DNA from: an uncultured Lachnospiraceae bacterium
GTDB lineage: Bacteria > Bacillota > Clostridia > Lachnospirales > Lachnospiraceae
Direction of reading: 5' to 3'
DNA length: 64,000 nt
Assembly: GCA_905209075.1 (NCBI GenBank)
Contig: CAJLRL010000004.1
Coordinates: 134,993-198,992, forward strand
Under the pieces are notes generated by a model. The model saw only the letters and a list, made by a program, of their open reading frames with translations. It ran no database searches and was not told where the DNA came from. The position numbers and the translations under genes were made by a program. Below are positions 15,370 to 23,057 of this stretch, one piece after another; position 1 is the stretch's first letter, and each line of letters begins with the position of its first letter.

Positions 15370-15636
15370 AATATATTTTTCAAAGTGATTTATGTAAAAG
15401 ATAAATCAGTAACTGTGTAAACAGTTATGATACTCATATGGGCAGAATCAATAAGACCAAAGAGCGTGATTATGTCTGGCTGGCAAAAAGCCAGTATACA
15501 TGAGTGGCAACTGATACAATAATAGCAGGGTGTTTTGAAATGTACCCCACTATTATAATCTATCAAAACAAGATACGATGTCTGGCAGTAAGACCGAAGA
15601 GCGTGACCGGATGTCCCACAAATGGAGGAAATTAAA
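15370..15636 (+). other. 267-bp structured leader upstream of rplQ with duplicated motif
   Basis: Several hairpins are visible: GATTTAT/ATAAATC (15387-15407), AACTGT-GTAA-ACAGTT (15411-15426), CTGGC-AAAAA-GCCAG (15480-15494) and a long one with ATAATAG, GGGT / ACCC, CTATTAT (15519-15556). The 18-mer TAAGACCAAAGAGCGTGA (15452-15469) recurs with one change at 15589-15606. Each copy is followed shortly by TGTC, so that AGAC and GTCT, or GAC and GTC, can pair around it. A weak -10 TATAAT lies at 15554-15559. No open reading frame was found. Confidence 0.6.
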
Positions 15637-16161
15637 ATGGCAAAATATCGTAAGTTAAGCAGAACATCAAGCCAGAGAAAGGCTTTACTCAGAGGTCAGG
15701 TTACACAGCTTCTTGTTAACGGAAAGATCGTTACTACAGAGGCTAAGGCTAAAGAGGTTCGTAAGATCGCTGAGGGTCTTATCGCATTAGCAGTAAAAGA
15801 GAAAGACAACTTCGAAGAGGTTACTGTAACAGCTAAGGTTGCCCGCAAGGACAAAGATGGCAAGAGAGTTAAAGAAGTTGTTGATGGAAAGAAAGTTACT
15901 GTATACGATGAAGTAGAAAAGACAATCAAGAAGGATTCTGCTTCACGTCTTCATGCAAGAAGACAGATGCTTAAAGTTCTTTACACAGCTAAAGAGTCTG
16001 ACGGCACAAAGAAGGGTACAAAGACTATCGATGTAACAAATAAGTTATTTGATGAGATCGCACCTAAATATGCTACACGTAACGGTGGTTATACAAGAAT
16101 CGTTAAGATTGGTCAGCGTAAAGGTGACGGAGCTCTTGAAGTACTCCTTGAGTTAGTTTAA
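15637..16161 (+). CDS. rplQ: 50S ribosomal protein L17, with internal insertion
   Basis: L17 lines the outside of the exit tunnel. I start it at ATG 15637 (MAKYRKLSRTSSQRKALLRG) after TGGAGG, giving 174 aa. That is about 45-50 aa longer than the usual 115-130. The extra residues form a lysine-rich block in the middle (about residues 65-125, including DKDGKRVKEVVDGKKVTVYD). The canonical C-terminal NGGYTRIVKIGQRKGDGA then resumes. The insertion is in frame and reads like real protein. The gene ends the cluster before a strong terminator. Confidence 0.96.
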   Translation: MAKYRKLSRTSSQRKALLRGQVTQLLVNGKIVTTEAKAKEVRKIAEGLIALAVKEKDNFEEVTVTAKVARKDKDGKRVKEVVDGKKVTVYDEVEKTIKKDSASRLHARRQMLKVLYTAKESDGTKKGTKTIDVTNKLFDEIAPKYATRNGGYTRIVKIGQRKGDGALEVLLELV

Positions 16162-16195
16162 TTATTGATCGGTATAAATTTTAAACTACACAAAA

Positions 16196-16234
16196 ATCCA
16201 TGAAATATCTTTTGATATTTCATGGATTTTTTTA
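16196..16234 (+). terminator. Rho-independent terminator after rplQ
   Basis: ATCCATGAAATATC (16196-16209) and GATATTTCATGGAT (16214-16227) form a perfect 14-bp stem with a TTTT loop, followed by TTTTTTTA. It ends the ribosomal cluster. Confidence 0.93.
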
Positions 16235-16255
16235 TTTCAGACGTAACTGGATCAA

Positions 16256-16284
16256 AGAAAAAACTCCGCCGTTGTGGCGGAGCT
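16256..16284 (-). terminator. Rho-independent terminator after prs (minus strand)
   Basis: CTCCGCC (16264-16270) and GGCGGAG (16276-16282) form a GC-rich stem with a 5-nt loop. On the minus strand it is followed by TTTTTTC, so it ends the prs transcript arriving from the right. Together with the rplQ terminator it separates the convergent units. Confidence 0.9.
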
Positions 16285-16300
16285 TTTATTACAATGCAAT

Positions 16301-17494
16301 TTATTGGTTTTTTGCAGCCTTCTGTTCATCATTGTATTTTTTTACACATTTTTTTATCCTATCATATGGTGAGAGAAGATCACTGATAGAACAATCATGG
16401 TTTAATGTATCAATCAGATATGCAATATATTTGCTCATATCACAGCTGATGTAATATTCTTTTGAAAGAAGCTCTGGAGACTGGTAAATAAGGTTTGTTG
16501 TAACAACACGATAAATAAGTCCTTCTTCATAAGCTTTATCAAATGAATCAAATCCGTTAGTGAATAATCCGAATGTTGAAACGACAAAGATCCTGTTTGC
16601 GTTTCTTTTTTTCAGCTCTTTAGCAGTATCGATCATGCTTTCACCTGATGAAATCATATCATCAATGATAAGAACATCTTTTCCGTCTACATTTGAGCCG
16701 AGGAACTCGTGTGCCACGATAGGGTTGCGTCCATCTACGATACGGCTGTAATCACGTCTCTTGTAAAACATACCCATGTCAACGCCGAGTACGTTAGCAA
16801 GGTAAATAGCACGATTTGTTGCGCCCTCATCAGGTGAGATGATCATAAGGTGGTCTGCATCTATGGTAATGTCTTTAACGTTCTTTAAAATACCTTTGAT
16901 GAACTGGTAAGAAGGCATAACATTCTCAAATCCATTGAGAGGGATTGCGTTTACAACACGAGGATCATGAGCATCGAATGTAATAATATTATCTACACCC
17001 ATATTTGTAAGTTCCTGAAGTGCAAGTGGGCAGTCAAGAGACTCACGTCCTGTTCGTCTATGCTGACGGCTTTCATATAAGAATGGAAGGATTACTGTTA
17101 TTCTACGGGCTTTTCCACCGACAGCAGCGATTACACGCTTAAGATCTGCGTAATGATCATCAGGTGACATGTGGTTTGTCTGGCCGCATACAGAATATGT
17201 GAGGCTATAGTTTGTGACATCGACCATAATATAAAGATCATATCCACGCACGGACTGGTTGATAACACATTTTGCTTCTCCGGAACCGAATCTAGGTGTT
17301 GAAGGGCGGATGATGTAGCTATTTTTGTAATAATCCTTGAAAGCTATCTCGTTAGCATGCTCATGCTCGCGATGCTCTCTCCATCCCTGTAAATAGCTGT
17401 CCACTTTTTCAGCGAGACCTATACAGCTTTCTGTAGCGACAAGTCCAAGTGTACCTGTAGGCATAGTTTCCAAAATTCTCTCATCGTTTGGCAT
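16301..17494 (-). CDS. prs: Ribose-phosphate pyrophosphokinase, long variant
   Basis: The enzyme makes PRPP from ribose-5-phosphate and ATP for nucleotide, His and Trp synthesis. The product is 397 aa, starting at ATG 17494 behind GGAGGAACAATA, against about 315 aa for the classical enzyme. The extra length is mainly at the N-terminus (about 60 aa) and in C-terminal extensions. The catalytic loop ESRQHRRTGRE lies near residues 141-151 and the PRPP loop DVLIIDDMISSGES at 273-286. It is the last gene of a minus-strand group with the DnaI-like and DnaD-like genes, 56 bp after the former. Confidence 0.93.
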   Translation of the reverse strand: MPNDERILETMPTGTLGLVATESCIGLAEKVDSYLQGWREHREHEHANEIAFKDYYKNSYIIRPSTPRFGSGEAKCVINQSVRGYDLYIMVDVTNYSLTYSVCGQTNHMSPDDHYADLKRVIAAVGGKARRITVILPFLYESRQHRRTGRESLDCPLALQELTNMGVDNIITFDAHDPRVVNAIPLNGFENVMPSYQFIKGILKNVKDITIDADHLMIISPDEGATNRAIYLANVLGVDMGMFYKRRDYSRIVDGRNPIVAHEFLGSNVDGKDVLIIDDMISSGESMIDTAKELKKRNANRIFVVSTFGLFTNGFDSFDKAYEEGLIYRVVTTNLIYQSPELLSKEYYISCDMSKYIAYLIDTLNHDCSISDLLSPYDRIKKCVKKYNDEQKAAKNQ

Positions 17495-17550
17495 TATTGT
17501 TCCTCCATAAATTGTCAATGTAAATAAAATGTTTTTATAATAAAAAGCAA

Positions 17551-18534
17551 TTACCGCATGGTATGCTTCTTAATTCGAATATCATCACCAAATAGTTTAA
17601 TGATAGTGTAGCTGTCAGAAATACGTGACAGAGTACGCTCTGAATAAATATCTGCTACCTGGGCCAGATTCAGATTAGTGGAAATAATCGTTGATCTGTG
17701 GCGCAGGATCCTCTCATTTACACATAAAAACAGCTGCGAAGTGGTAAATGAATTTGAAAGTTCTGTACCGAGATCATCTATTATAAGAAGATCACAGTCA
17801 AAAATGTTTTGGTGTGCTGCGATCGCATCAGAATCTTTTTCAAACACACCTTTGCTTAATATATCAAATAATTGAAAGGCTGTAAAGTATATTACGGAAT
17901 GACCTGAATCTAATAAATCTTTTGCAACACAATTGGATAAAAAAGTCTTTCCGACACCGGTATTGCCATATAAAAATAGATTTTTAGGTTTATTTTCGAA
18001 GTCATCAATGAAGCGGTGACATTCATAAACAGCATTTTTCATCGTTTTAAGGGATGAAAGACCTGTTGCCGGATTTATATCGGAATCGGAATAATAATCA
18101 TATTTAAATGTTGAAAAATTTTCACGTTCCAGAATTTCTCTAATATTTGACTGGGAATAAACGGTATCAATTATAGCTTGTTTGAAACAATGGCACTTCT
18201 GACCATTTATATAGCCTGTATCCCGGCAGTCAGGGCAGGTGTACACCGGCTCAAAATAGTCAATAGGATAGTGGGTGGCTTCAAGAAGAGCAGCTCTCTC
18301 CTCTTTGTAATCTGCAATAACAGCCTTTAAATCTGCAAGGGCGAGTGTATCTCCATCTATGAGCTTTGCAGCCTGTTTTACGGAAACAGAGGCTATGGAG
18401 TCATCTATTTCTTTTAGGCGCGGAACTGCTTTGTAGGCAGCCTGGATACGTTTTTCATGTATAAATTTGTTCTGCAGCTGACGCTTATCGTAAGCACGCA
18501 TGATCTCATCATATTGAGTATTGGAAAGTGCCAT
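17551..18534 (-). CDS. dnaI: DnaI-like helicase loader, AAA+ ATPase
   Basis: This 327-aa protein is predicted to load the replicative helicase DnaB/DnaC onto origin or restart forks. A zinc-binding element with Cys100, Cys103, Cys114 and Cys116 (CPDC, CHCF) separates the N-terminal helicase-binding part from the AAA+ domain. The Walker A GNTGVGKT is at 190-197 and the Walker B LLIIDDLG at 249-256. The start at ATG 18534 follows CGGAGG. It lies downstream of a DnaD-domain gene, an arrangement resembling the dnaB-dnaI pair of Bacillus. A palindromic element sits just upstream of its ribosome binding site. Confidence 0.9.
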   Translation of the reverse strand: MALSNTQYDEIMRAYDKRQLQNKFIHEKRIQAAYKAVPRLKEIDDSIASVSVKQAAKLIDGDTLALADLKAVIADYKEERAALLEATHYPIDYFEPVYTCPDCRDTGYINGQKCHCFKQAIIDTVYSQSNIREILERENFSTFKYDYYSDSDINPATGLSSLKTMKNAVYECHRFIDDFENKPKNLFLYGNTGVGKTFLSNCVAKDLLDSGHSVIYFTAFQLFDILSKGVFEKDSDAIAAHQNIFDCDLLIIDDLGTELSNSFTTSQLFLCVNERILRHRSTIISTNLNLAQVADIYSERTLSRISDSYTIIKLFGDDIRIKKHTMR

Positions 18535-18555
18535 AAATTCCTCCGTTTTACTGGT

Positions 18556-18716
18556 ATGTACTCTCGGAATCTTCTTTAAACGAATAATTCTGGCTATATT
18601 TCCGATATACTGCTTCCATTTTCTCGTCGTACACACCGTGTACGCACTGCGAAAATGTCATTGTATATCAAAAATCTATCTCAGAATTCTTCATTTAGAA
18701 GATTCCGAGAGTACAT
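18556..18716. repeat. 161-bp near-perfect palindrome (MITE-like) between DnaD and DnaI genes
   Basis: The outer arms TGTACTCTCGGAATCTTCT (18557-18575) and its exact reverse complement (18697-18715) are extended by one more A/T pair. Inside are further complementary blocks: ATTCTG/CAGAAT, GATATAC/GTATATC and CATTTTC/GAAAATG. The centre GTACAC-ACC-GTGTAC closes it, so almost the whole element can fold into one long hairpin. No coding capacity and no obvious target-site duplication are seen. Transcribed as part of the operon, it would make a very stable mRNA hairpin upstream of dnaI. Confidence 0.85.
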
Positions 18717-18719
18717 TGG

Positions 18720-19817
18720 TTATGAATTGAGAAGTAATTTCTCAAGCTGGTCATAATCCTGAGTACGCTGGTCAAAATTATTAAACTTATTGTGTTTAGA
18801 TTTGCTGACATTTTCAGCTGTCCTGCTGGCAGCCTGTTTATTCTTTGAAAATGACTGGTCAAGCCGGGAAACATCATTCATATTGTGGACGTTATTCCGG
18901 TACCAGTTAGTTAATATTGTGTCTGTGTATTCAAAGCTGGGCTGGTGTGTAGCGGTTATAGTCCGCTTGCACGCTTCATTTATAAGCTCTATTGTAAAAT
19001 TATATTCATTGCTCCATTTGCTTATAAAATCCATTTCAGATTGTATAAGATTACGTCCAGTGATACCGAGTGCTTTCATCACTGCATAATAAGCTTTAGA
19101 ATGTGCAGCTGAATCATTTTTGGCCTGTTCGACCGTTGATATTCCTGAATCCGCCCATCCAAGTGCAACCTTATCCATGTATCGCAGGCTTGAATGTCCT
19201 TTTGAAATACAATATTCAACAAGATATGTAACGAGCTCAGGCGAAAATTTGAGCTTATCAAGCCAGTAAAGAATAATGTTGGTATCAGAAGAGGACATCG
19301 GGTGTTTTAAGTATGTTTCTATAATAAAAAATAATTCTGAAATATCAGGATCACTTCTGAAATGCTTTATCTCATCAAGAGAATATTCCCTGCGTGCCTG
19401 CTTTTGAGGAGCAGGTTTTTTTGCATATGATGCAATAATGTTTTTATTTGAACCGGCTACCTCAGTTGAAGCAGCATCGGTCCTACTTATCTCAGTTGAA
19501 GCAGCATCAGCCCTGCTTATCTCAACAGGAAGAAGTGTAAGTCCTGTTACATTTCCCTGTGCATCTGTGTCTATACGGAGTAAGCCTTCTTTTGTCCAAT
19601 AGTTAAATGCGCGCATCACATCCTTTTCGGTCTGTTCAAAGTGATCTGCTATGGAAGAAACAGATATTGTGTGATCAGAAGAAGAAAGTGTGCGAAGCAG
19701 ATATAAGTATATTTTAACGAATTCTCCGTTTGCCAAGGGCATGTATCTATCTATAAAAATATTGGGCACAACAGTGTCAGGAGACACGATATTACTGTAT
19801 AAATTAATAGTTGCCAT
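18720..19817 (-). CDS. DnaD-domain replication initiation protein (DnaB/DnaD-like)
   Basis: The 365-aa protein is likely the counterpart of the Bacillus DnaD or DnaB helicase-loading factors. Residues about 20-85 form a winged-helix-like domain (SIADHFEQTEKDVMRAFNYW). Two DDBH2-type helical segments follow: residues about 150-235, ending in KVALGWADSGISTVEQA, and about 245-325, with FISKWSNEYNFTIELINEA and TNWYRN. A 10-residue repeat (ISRADAASTE / ISRTDAASTE) joins the domains. The ribosome binding site is GAGG. It lies upstream of dnaI and behind a DnaA-box cluster, which strengthens the replication role. Confidence 0.85.
   Translation of the reverse strand: MATINLYSNIVSPDTVVPNIFIDRYMPLANGEFVKIYLYLLRTLSSSDHTISVSSIADHFEQTEKDVMRAFNYWTKEGLLRIDTDAQGNVTGLTLLPVEISRADAASTEISRTDAASTEVAGSNKNIIASYAKKPAPQKQARREYSLDEIKHFRSDPDISELFFIIETYLKHPMSSSDTNIILYWLDKLKFSPELVTYLVEYCISKGHSSLRYMDKVALGWADSGISTVEQAKNDSAAHSKAYYAVMKALGITGRNLIQSEMDFISKWSNEYNFTIELINEACKRTITATHQPSFEYTDTILTNWYRNNVHNMNDVSRLDQSFSKNKQAASRTAENVSKSKHNKFNNFDQRTQDYDQLEKLLLNS
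19461..19520 (-). repeat. 30-bp tandem repeat inside the DnaD-domain gene
   Basis: Two adjacent 30-bp units (19461-19490 and 19491-19520) differ at four positions and encode ISRTDAASTE and ISRADAASTE. They lengthen the flexible linker between the winged-helix and DDBH2 parts of the protein. Copy number could vary between strains by slippage. Confidence 0.85.
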
Positions 19818-19853
19818 GTTTTTATTACCTCATTTGAATTTAACCTGTGTGAA

Positions 19854-19882
19854 ATTATAGCACAATAATTCAATGGTGTGAA
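19854..19882 (-). promoter_or_regulatory. Promoter of the DnaD-dnaI-prs group
   Basis: On the minus strand TTCACA (plus 19877-19882) and TATAAT (plus 19854-19859) are 17 bp apart, with a TG one base before the -10 (extended -10). It lies 37 bp upstream of the DnaD-like start and directly downstream of the DnaA-box cluster. Confidence 0.75.
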
Positions 19883-19938
19883 GAATAAATAAATCCACCA
19901 TAATTCACAGGAGTGGGTATATATCCACTGTGTAAAAT

Positions 19939-20074
19939 TGTGGATAAAGTGGATAAAAATGAGGATAACCTAAAAATCAATATTGTAGTTGGTAATAAAA
20001 AGTGGATAAATTCATAAAAATTCCACATGTAAAAATGTAGTTTTAAACATTTTACATGTGGATAAAGTGGATAA
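19939..20074 (-). promoter_or_regulatory. Cluster of DnaA-box-like 9-mers upstream of replication genes
   Basis: TGTGGATAA, the reverse complement of the DnaA box TTATCCACA, occurs at 19939-19947 and 20057-20065. Each is followed immediately by AGTGGATAA (19948-19956, 20066-20074), giving two identical 18-bp tandems. Further one-mismatch copies are TGAGGATAA (19960-19968) and AGTGGATAA (20001-20009). The region is AT-rich and lies between murC and the DnaD-like gene promoter. DnaA regulation of these genes, or a secondary DnaA reservoir, is inferred. Confidence 0.75.
20022..20061 (-). terminator. Probable terminator of murC, overlapping a DnaA box
   Basis: CCACATGTAAAAATGT and ACATTTTACATGTGG pair over about 15 bp around the loop AGTTTTAA. 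On the minus strand the hairpin is followed by AATTTTTATG. It lies 14 bp after the murC stop, so it can terminate murC, while its base contains the TGTGGATAA box at 20057. Confidence 0.7.
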
Positions 20075-20075
20075 G

Positions 20076-21455
20076 TTATTTCTTTAAAAGCGATTCGCCT
20101 ATTTCTACAACATTTCCGGCTCCCATAGTTATCAACAGATCACCGTTTACACAATTTTCTGATAAAAATTTTTCTATTTCATCAAATGAAGGAAAATAGT
20201 GCGCATTCTTCCCTTTTTCAAGCAATAATGATAAAATATCTTTTGAAGATATGCCATACGTATTTTTTTCGCGTGCAGCATATATATCAGCAAGCACGAT
20301 CATATCTGCCATAGAAAGAACATCAGCAAAATCATTTAAAAATGCTTTTGTGCGGGAATAAGTATGTGGCTGGAATACGAGCACAAGTCTTTTGTGTGGA
20401 TAATTGAGTGCTGCATTTAAGGTTGCACGGATTTCGGTTGGATGGTGTGCATAATCATCTATGATCGTGATCCCATTAACAGTTCCTTTGTACTGGAAAC
20501 GCCTGTCAGCACCACCGAATTTTGAAAGTCCGCTTATTATTGCGTCCGGCGAAATTCCAAGATCGATCGCAAGAGCGATGGCGGAAAGACTGTTGCTTAT
20601 ATTGTGGGCTCCGGGAACATTTAAAGTTACATCAAAAAGCTTTTGTCCGTGGTGCATGGCACTAAAAGATGCACAGGCTTTTTCATTATAAGTAATATTT
20701 TCAGGATAGAAATCATATTTTGAATCAAAGCCATATGTGACAACCTGTTGAGGAAGATCTTTGACGATCTCTTCATAGTTGTCAATTTCACCATTGATTA
20801 TAGTTGCACCGGATGCAAGTGTGTTTGCAGCAAACTTATGGAAGGAATGGCGGATATCATCAAGATCTTTAAAGAAATCCAGATGTTCTGCTTCTATATT
20901 TAATATGATACTATATTTCGGCCTGAAATTTAAAAAGCTGTTTGTGTATTCACATGCTTCTGATACAAAATATTCAGATGAACCGACTCTTAGGTTGCCA
21001 TGGATAGCAGAAAGAATTCCGCCGACAGTTATAGTAGGATCAGTTTCAGCTTCAAGGAGAATCTGGCTGATCATGGATGTTGTTGTTGTTTTTCCGTGGG
21101 TTCCGGCTACAGCAATGGACTGTTTATAGTTATCCATAATCTGTCCTAGAAGTTCAGCGCGTGTTAACATAGGAAGACCTGCAGCTTTTGCTGCGGCAAA
21201 TTCAGGATTATCTTCACGGATAGCAGCTGTGTACACTACAAGGTCGATTCCTGGAATTATATTTTCGGCACATTGACCATAAAAAATGCGCATACCTTTA
21301 GCTTCGAGGGATTTTGTAAGATCGGATTCTTTTGAATCTGAGCCGGATATAGTAAAGCCTTCTTCGTGAAGTATTTCAGCCAGACCGCTCATGCTGATTC
21401 CGCCTATACCTATAAAATGGATATGGATTGGTTTTTGAAAGTTTATTTTATACAT
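20076..21455 (-). CDS. murC: UDP-N-acetylmuramate-L-alanine ligase
   Basis: MurC adds L-Ala to UDP-MurNAc, the first peptide step of peptidoglycan synthesis in the cytosol. The protein is 459 aa from ATG 21455 (MYKINFQKPIHIHFIGIGGI), the family length; the frame is open further upstream but that would pass the promoter. The nucleotide-binding IGIGGISMSG is at 15-24 and the ATP loop GTHGKTTTTS at 118-127. It has its own promoter, reads away from glgC, and is followed by a terminator before the replication genes. Confidence 0.97.
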   Translation of the reverse strand: MYKINFQKPIHIHFIGIGGISMSGLAEILHEEGFTISGSDSKESDLTKSLEAKGMRIFYGQCAENIIPGIDLVVYTAAIREDNPEFAAAKAAGLPMLTRAELLGQIMDNYKQSIAVAGTHGKTTTTSMISQILLEAETDPTITVGGILSAIHGNLRVGSSEYFVSEACEYTNSFLNFRPKYSIILNIEAEHLDFFKDLDDIRHSFHKFAANTLASGATIINGEIDNYEEIVKDLPQQVVTYGFDSKYDFYPENITYNEKACASFSAMHHGQKLFDVTLNVPGAHNISNSLSAIALAIDLGISPDAIISGLSKFGGADRRFQYKGTVNGITIIDDYAHHPTEIRATLNAALNYPHKRLVLVFQPHTYSRTKAFLNDFADVLSMADMIVLADIYAAREKNTYGISSKDILSLLLEKGKNAHYFPSFDEIEKFLSENCVNGDLLITMGAGNVVEIGESLLKK

Positions 21456-21492
21456 TAATTTATACCTGCCTGATTTTAATTTATTCCGTTTA

Positions 21493-21521
21493 ATTATACA
21501 ACGAAAGTAAGTATTTGGAAA
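21493..21521 (-). promoter_or_regulatory. Promoter of murC
   Basis: On the minus strand TTTCCA (plus 21516-21521) and TATAAT (plus 21493-21498) are 17 bp apart. The -10 is perfect and the -35 matches 4 of 6. It lies 37 bp upstream of the murC start. Confidence 0.6.
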
Positions 21522-21554
21522 GAGCAACTAACAATGCTTTTTAGGTAACAATCC

Positions 21555-21588
21555 GTTACAGTTCACACCTGACAGTGTGGCCAGCAAC
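21555..21588 (-). repeat. 34-bp palindromic repeat, copy 1 (murC-glgC gap)
   Basis: Read on the minus strand it begins GTTGCTGGCCACAC and ends GGTGTGAACTGTAAC. It matches 30 of 34 positions of the plus-strand copy at 37774-37807. It can fold into a hairpin with CACAC/GTGTG inside. It lies between the divergent murC and glgC promoters and outside any gene. The rest of the 327-bp gap holds only the two promoters. Confidence 0.8.
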
Positions 21589-21659
21589 GATAACCTCCAT
21601 CACAAATTAGGCAAAATGACGAAAAAATAAGAAAATTAAAAACATAATTGTGAAAAATG

Positions 21660-21688
21660 TTGTTTGGCAAGTGCTAGTGTGGTATAAT
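21660..21688 (+). promoter_or_regulatory. Promoter of glgC
   Basis: TTGTTT (21660-21665) and TATAAT (21683-21688) are 17 bp apart. The start would be about 90 bp upstream of the glgC coding region, leaving a short leader with no recognised riboswitch. Confidence 0.65.
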
Positions 21689-21782
21689 CTGTTTAACATA
21701 ATTTATGCCGCAATAGTTAATAAAACGTATCTGCAGATGCGTAAAACAGTTACAAAAATTAGGACAGACGAGGAGTGATAAC

Positions 21783-23057
21783 GTGATTAAAAAAGAAATG
21801 ATAGCCATGCTTTTAGCTGGTGGTCAAGGCAGCAGACTTGGAGTTCTGACGGCAAATTTAGCTAAACCGGCAGTTTCATTTGGCGGAAAATACCGTATAA
21901 TAGATTTCCCGCTGAGCAACTGCATTAATTCAGGGATTGATACAGTCGGTGTGTTGACGCAGTACCAGCCTCTCAGGCTTAATACACATATAGGGATAGG
22001 TATTCCGTGGGATCTTGACAGAAATAATGGCGGAGTTACGATCCTGCCGCCTTATGAGAAGAGTGAGAACAGTCAATGGTACACAGGAACTGCAAATGCC
22101 ATATATCAGAATTTAAAATATATGGAAAGCTATAATCCGGATTATGTACTCATACTTTCTGGAGATCACATTTATAAGATGGATTATGAGGTTATGCTGG
22201 ATTTCCATAAGGAGAACAATGCGGATGTTACGATCGCAACAATGCCGGTTTCAATGGAAGAGGCAAGCCGTTTTGGAATAGTGATCGCTGATGACGATGG
22301 AAAGATTAACGATTTTGAAGAAAAGCCGGAAAAGCCAAGGAGCAATCTTGCATCAATGGGAATATACATTTTTTCATGGCCGGTTTTACGAGATGCGCTT
22401 ATTTCACTTAAGGATCAGCAGAGCTGTGATTTTGGCAAACATATTATTCCATATTGCTTTAAAAACAACAGGCAGATATATGCTTATGAGTTTAACGGAT
22501 ACTGGAAAGACGTAGGAACTCTTGGTTCTTATTGGGAAGCCAATATGGAACTCATTGATCTCATACCAGAGTTTAATCTTTACGAGGAATACTGGAAAAT
22601 ATACACAAAAAATGACGTGATAGTTCCTCAGTATATAGCTGACGAAGGGCATGTCGAAAGATGTATCATGGGAGAGGGCACAGAATGCTTCGGACATGTA
22701 CAGAATTGTGTTATTGGCGCTAATGTACAGATCGGCAGGGGAGCTGTCATACGGGATTCGATCATAATGAGAGACACAGTTATAGGCGATAATGTCACAA
22801 TTGATAAGTCTATAATTGCAGAAAATTGTAAGATAGGCAGCAATGTAGAGCTTGGATTTGGCGATGAAAAACCAAATGTATTGAACGAGAACATATATGG
22901 TTTCGGACTTGTTACAATAGGAGAAGATTCTGTTATACCGGATGGGGTAAAGATCGGAAAAAATACAGCAATATCAGGAGAAACATATATAGAGGATTAT
23001 CAGGATGGCATATTGCCGGGTGGAGAAGTTATTATTAAGGCAGGTGACGGAAAATGA
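21783..23057 (+). CDS. glgC: Glucose-1-phosphate adenylyltransferase
   Basis: GlgC makes ADP-glucose from glucose-1-phosphate and ATP, the committed step of glycogen synthesis. The 424-aa protein has the nucleotidyltransferase motif LLAGGQGSRLGVLTANLAKP at 10-29, the catalytic loop LILSGDHIYKMDY, FEEKPEKPRS in the sugar-binding part, and left-handed beta-helix repeats after residue 300 (VIGANVQIGRGAVIRDSIIM). The ribosome binding site is GAGGAG. Its stop overlaps glgD by four bases (ATGA), so the two subunits are probably made together. Confidence 0.97.
   Translation: MIKKEMIAMLLAGGQGSRLGVLTANLAKPAVSFGGKYRIIDFPLSNCINSGIDTVGVLTQYQPLRLNTHIGIGIPWDLDRNNGGVTILPPYEKSENSQWYTGTANAIYQNLKYMESYNPDYVLILSGDHIYKMDYEVMLDFHKENNADVTIATMPVSMEEASRFGIVIADDDGKINDFEEKPEKPRSNLASMGIYIFSWPVLRDALISLKDQQSCDFGKHIIPYCFKNNRQIYAYEFNGYWKDVGTLGSYWEANMELIDLIPEFNLYEEYWKIYTKNDVIVPQYIADEGHVERCIMGEGTECFGHVQNCVIGANVQIGRGAVIRDSIIMRDTVIGDNVTIDKSIIAENCKIGSNVELGFGDEKPNVLNENIYGFGLVTIGEDSVIPDGVKIGKNTAISGETYIEDYQDGILPGGEVIIKAGDGK

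Noticed and set aside
16200..16454. 84-codon plus-strand frame across the rplQ and prs terminators
   Set aside because: It runs through two terminator hairpins and then antisense to prs, so it is a chance frame.
19818..20075. DnaA-box region as the chromosomal origin oriC
   Set aside because: No dnaA, dnaN, rpmH or gidA-type neighbours are present and the surrounding genes all read in one direction; a regulatory cluster is the simpler reading.
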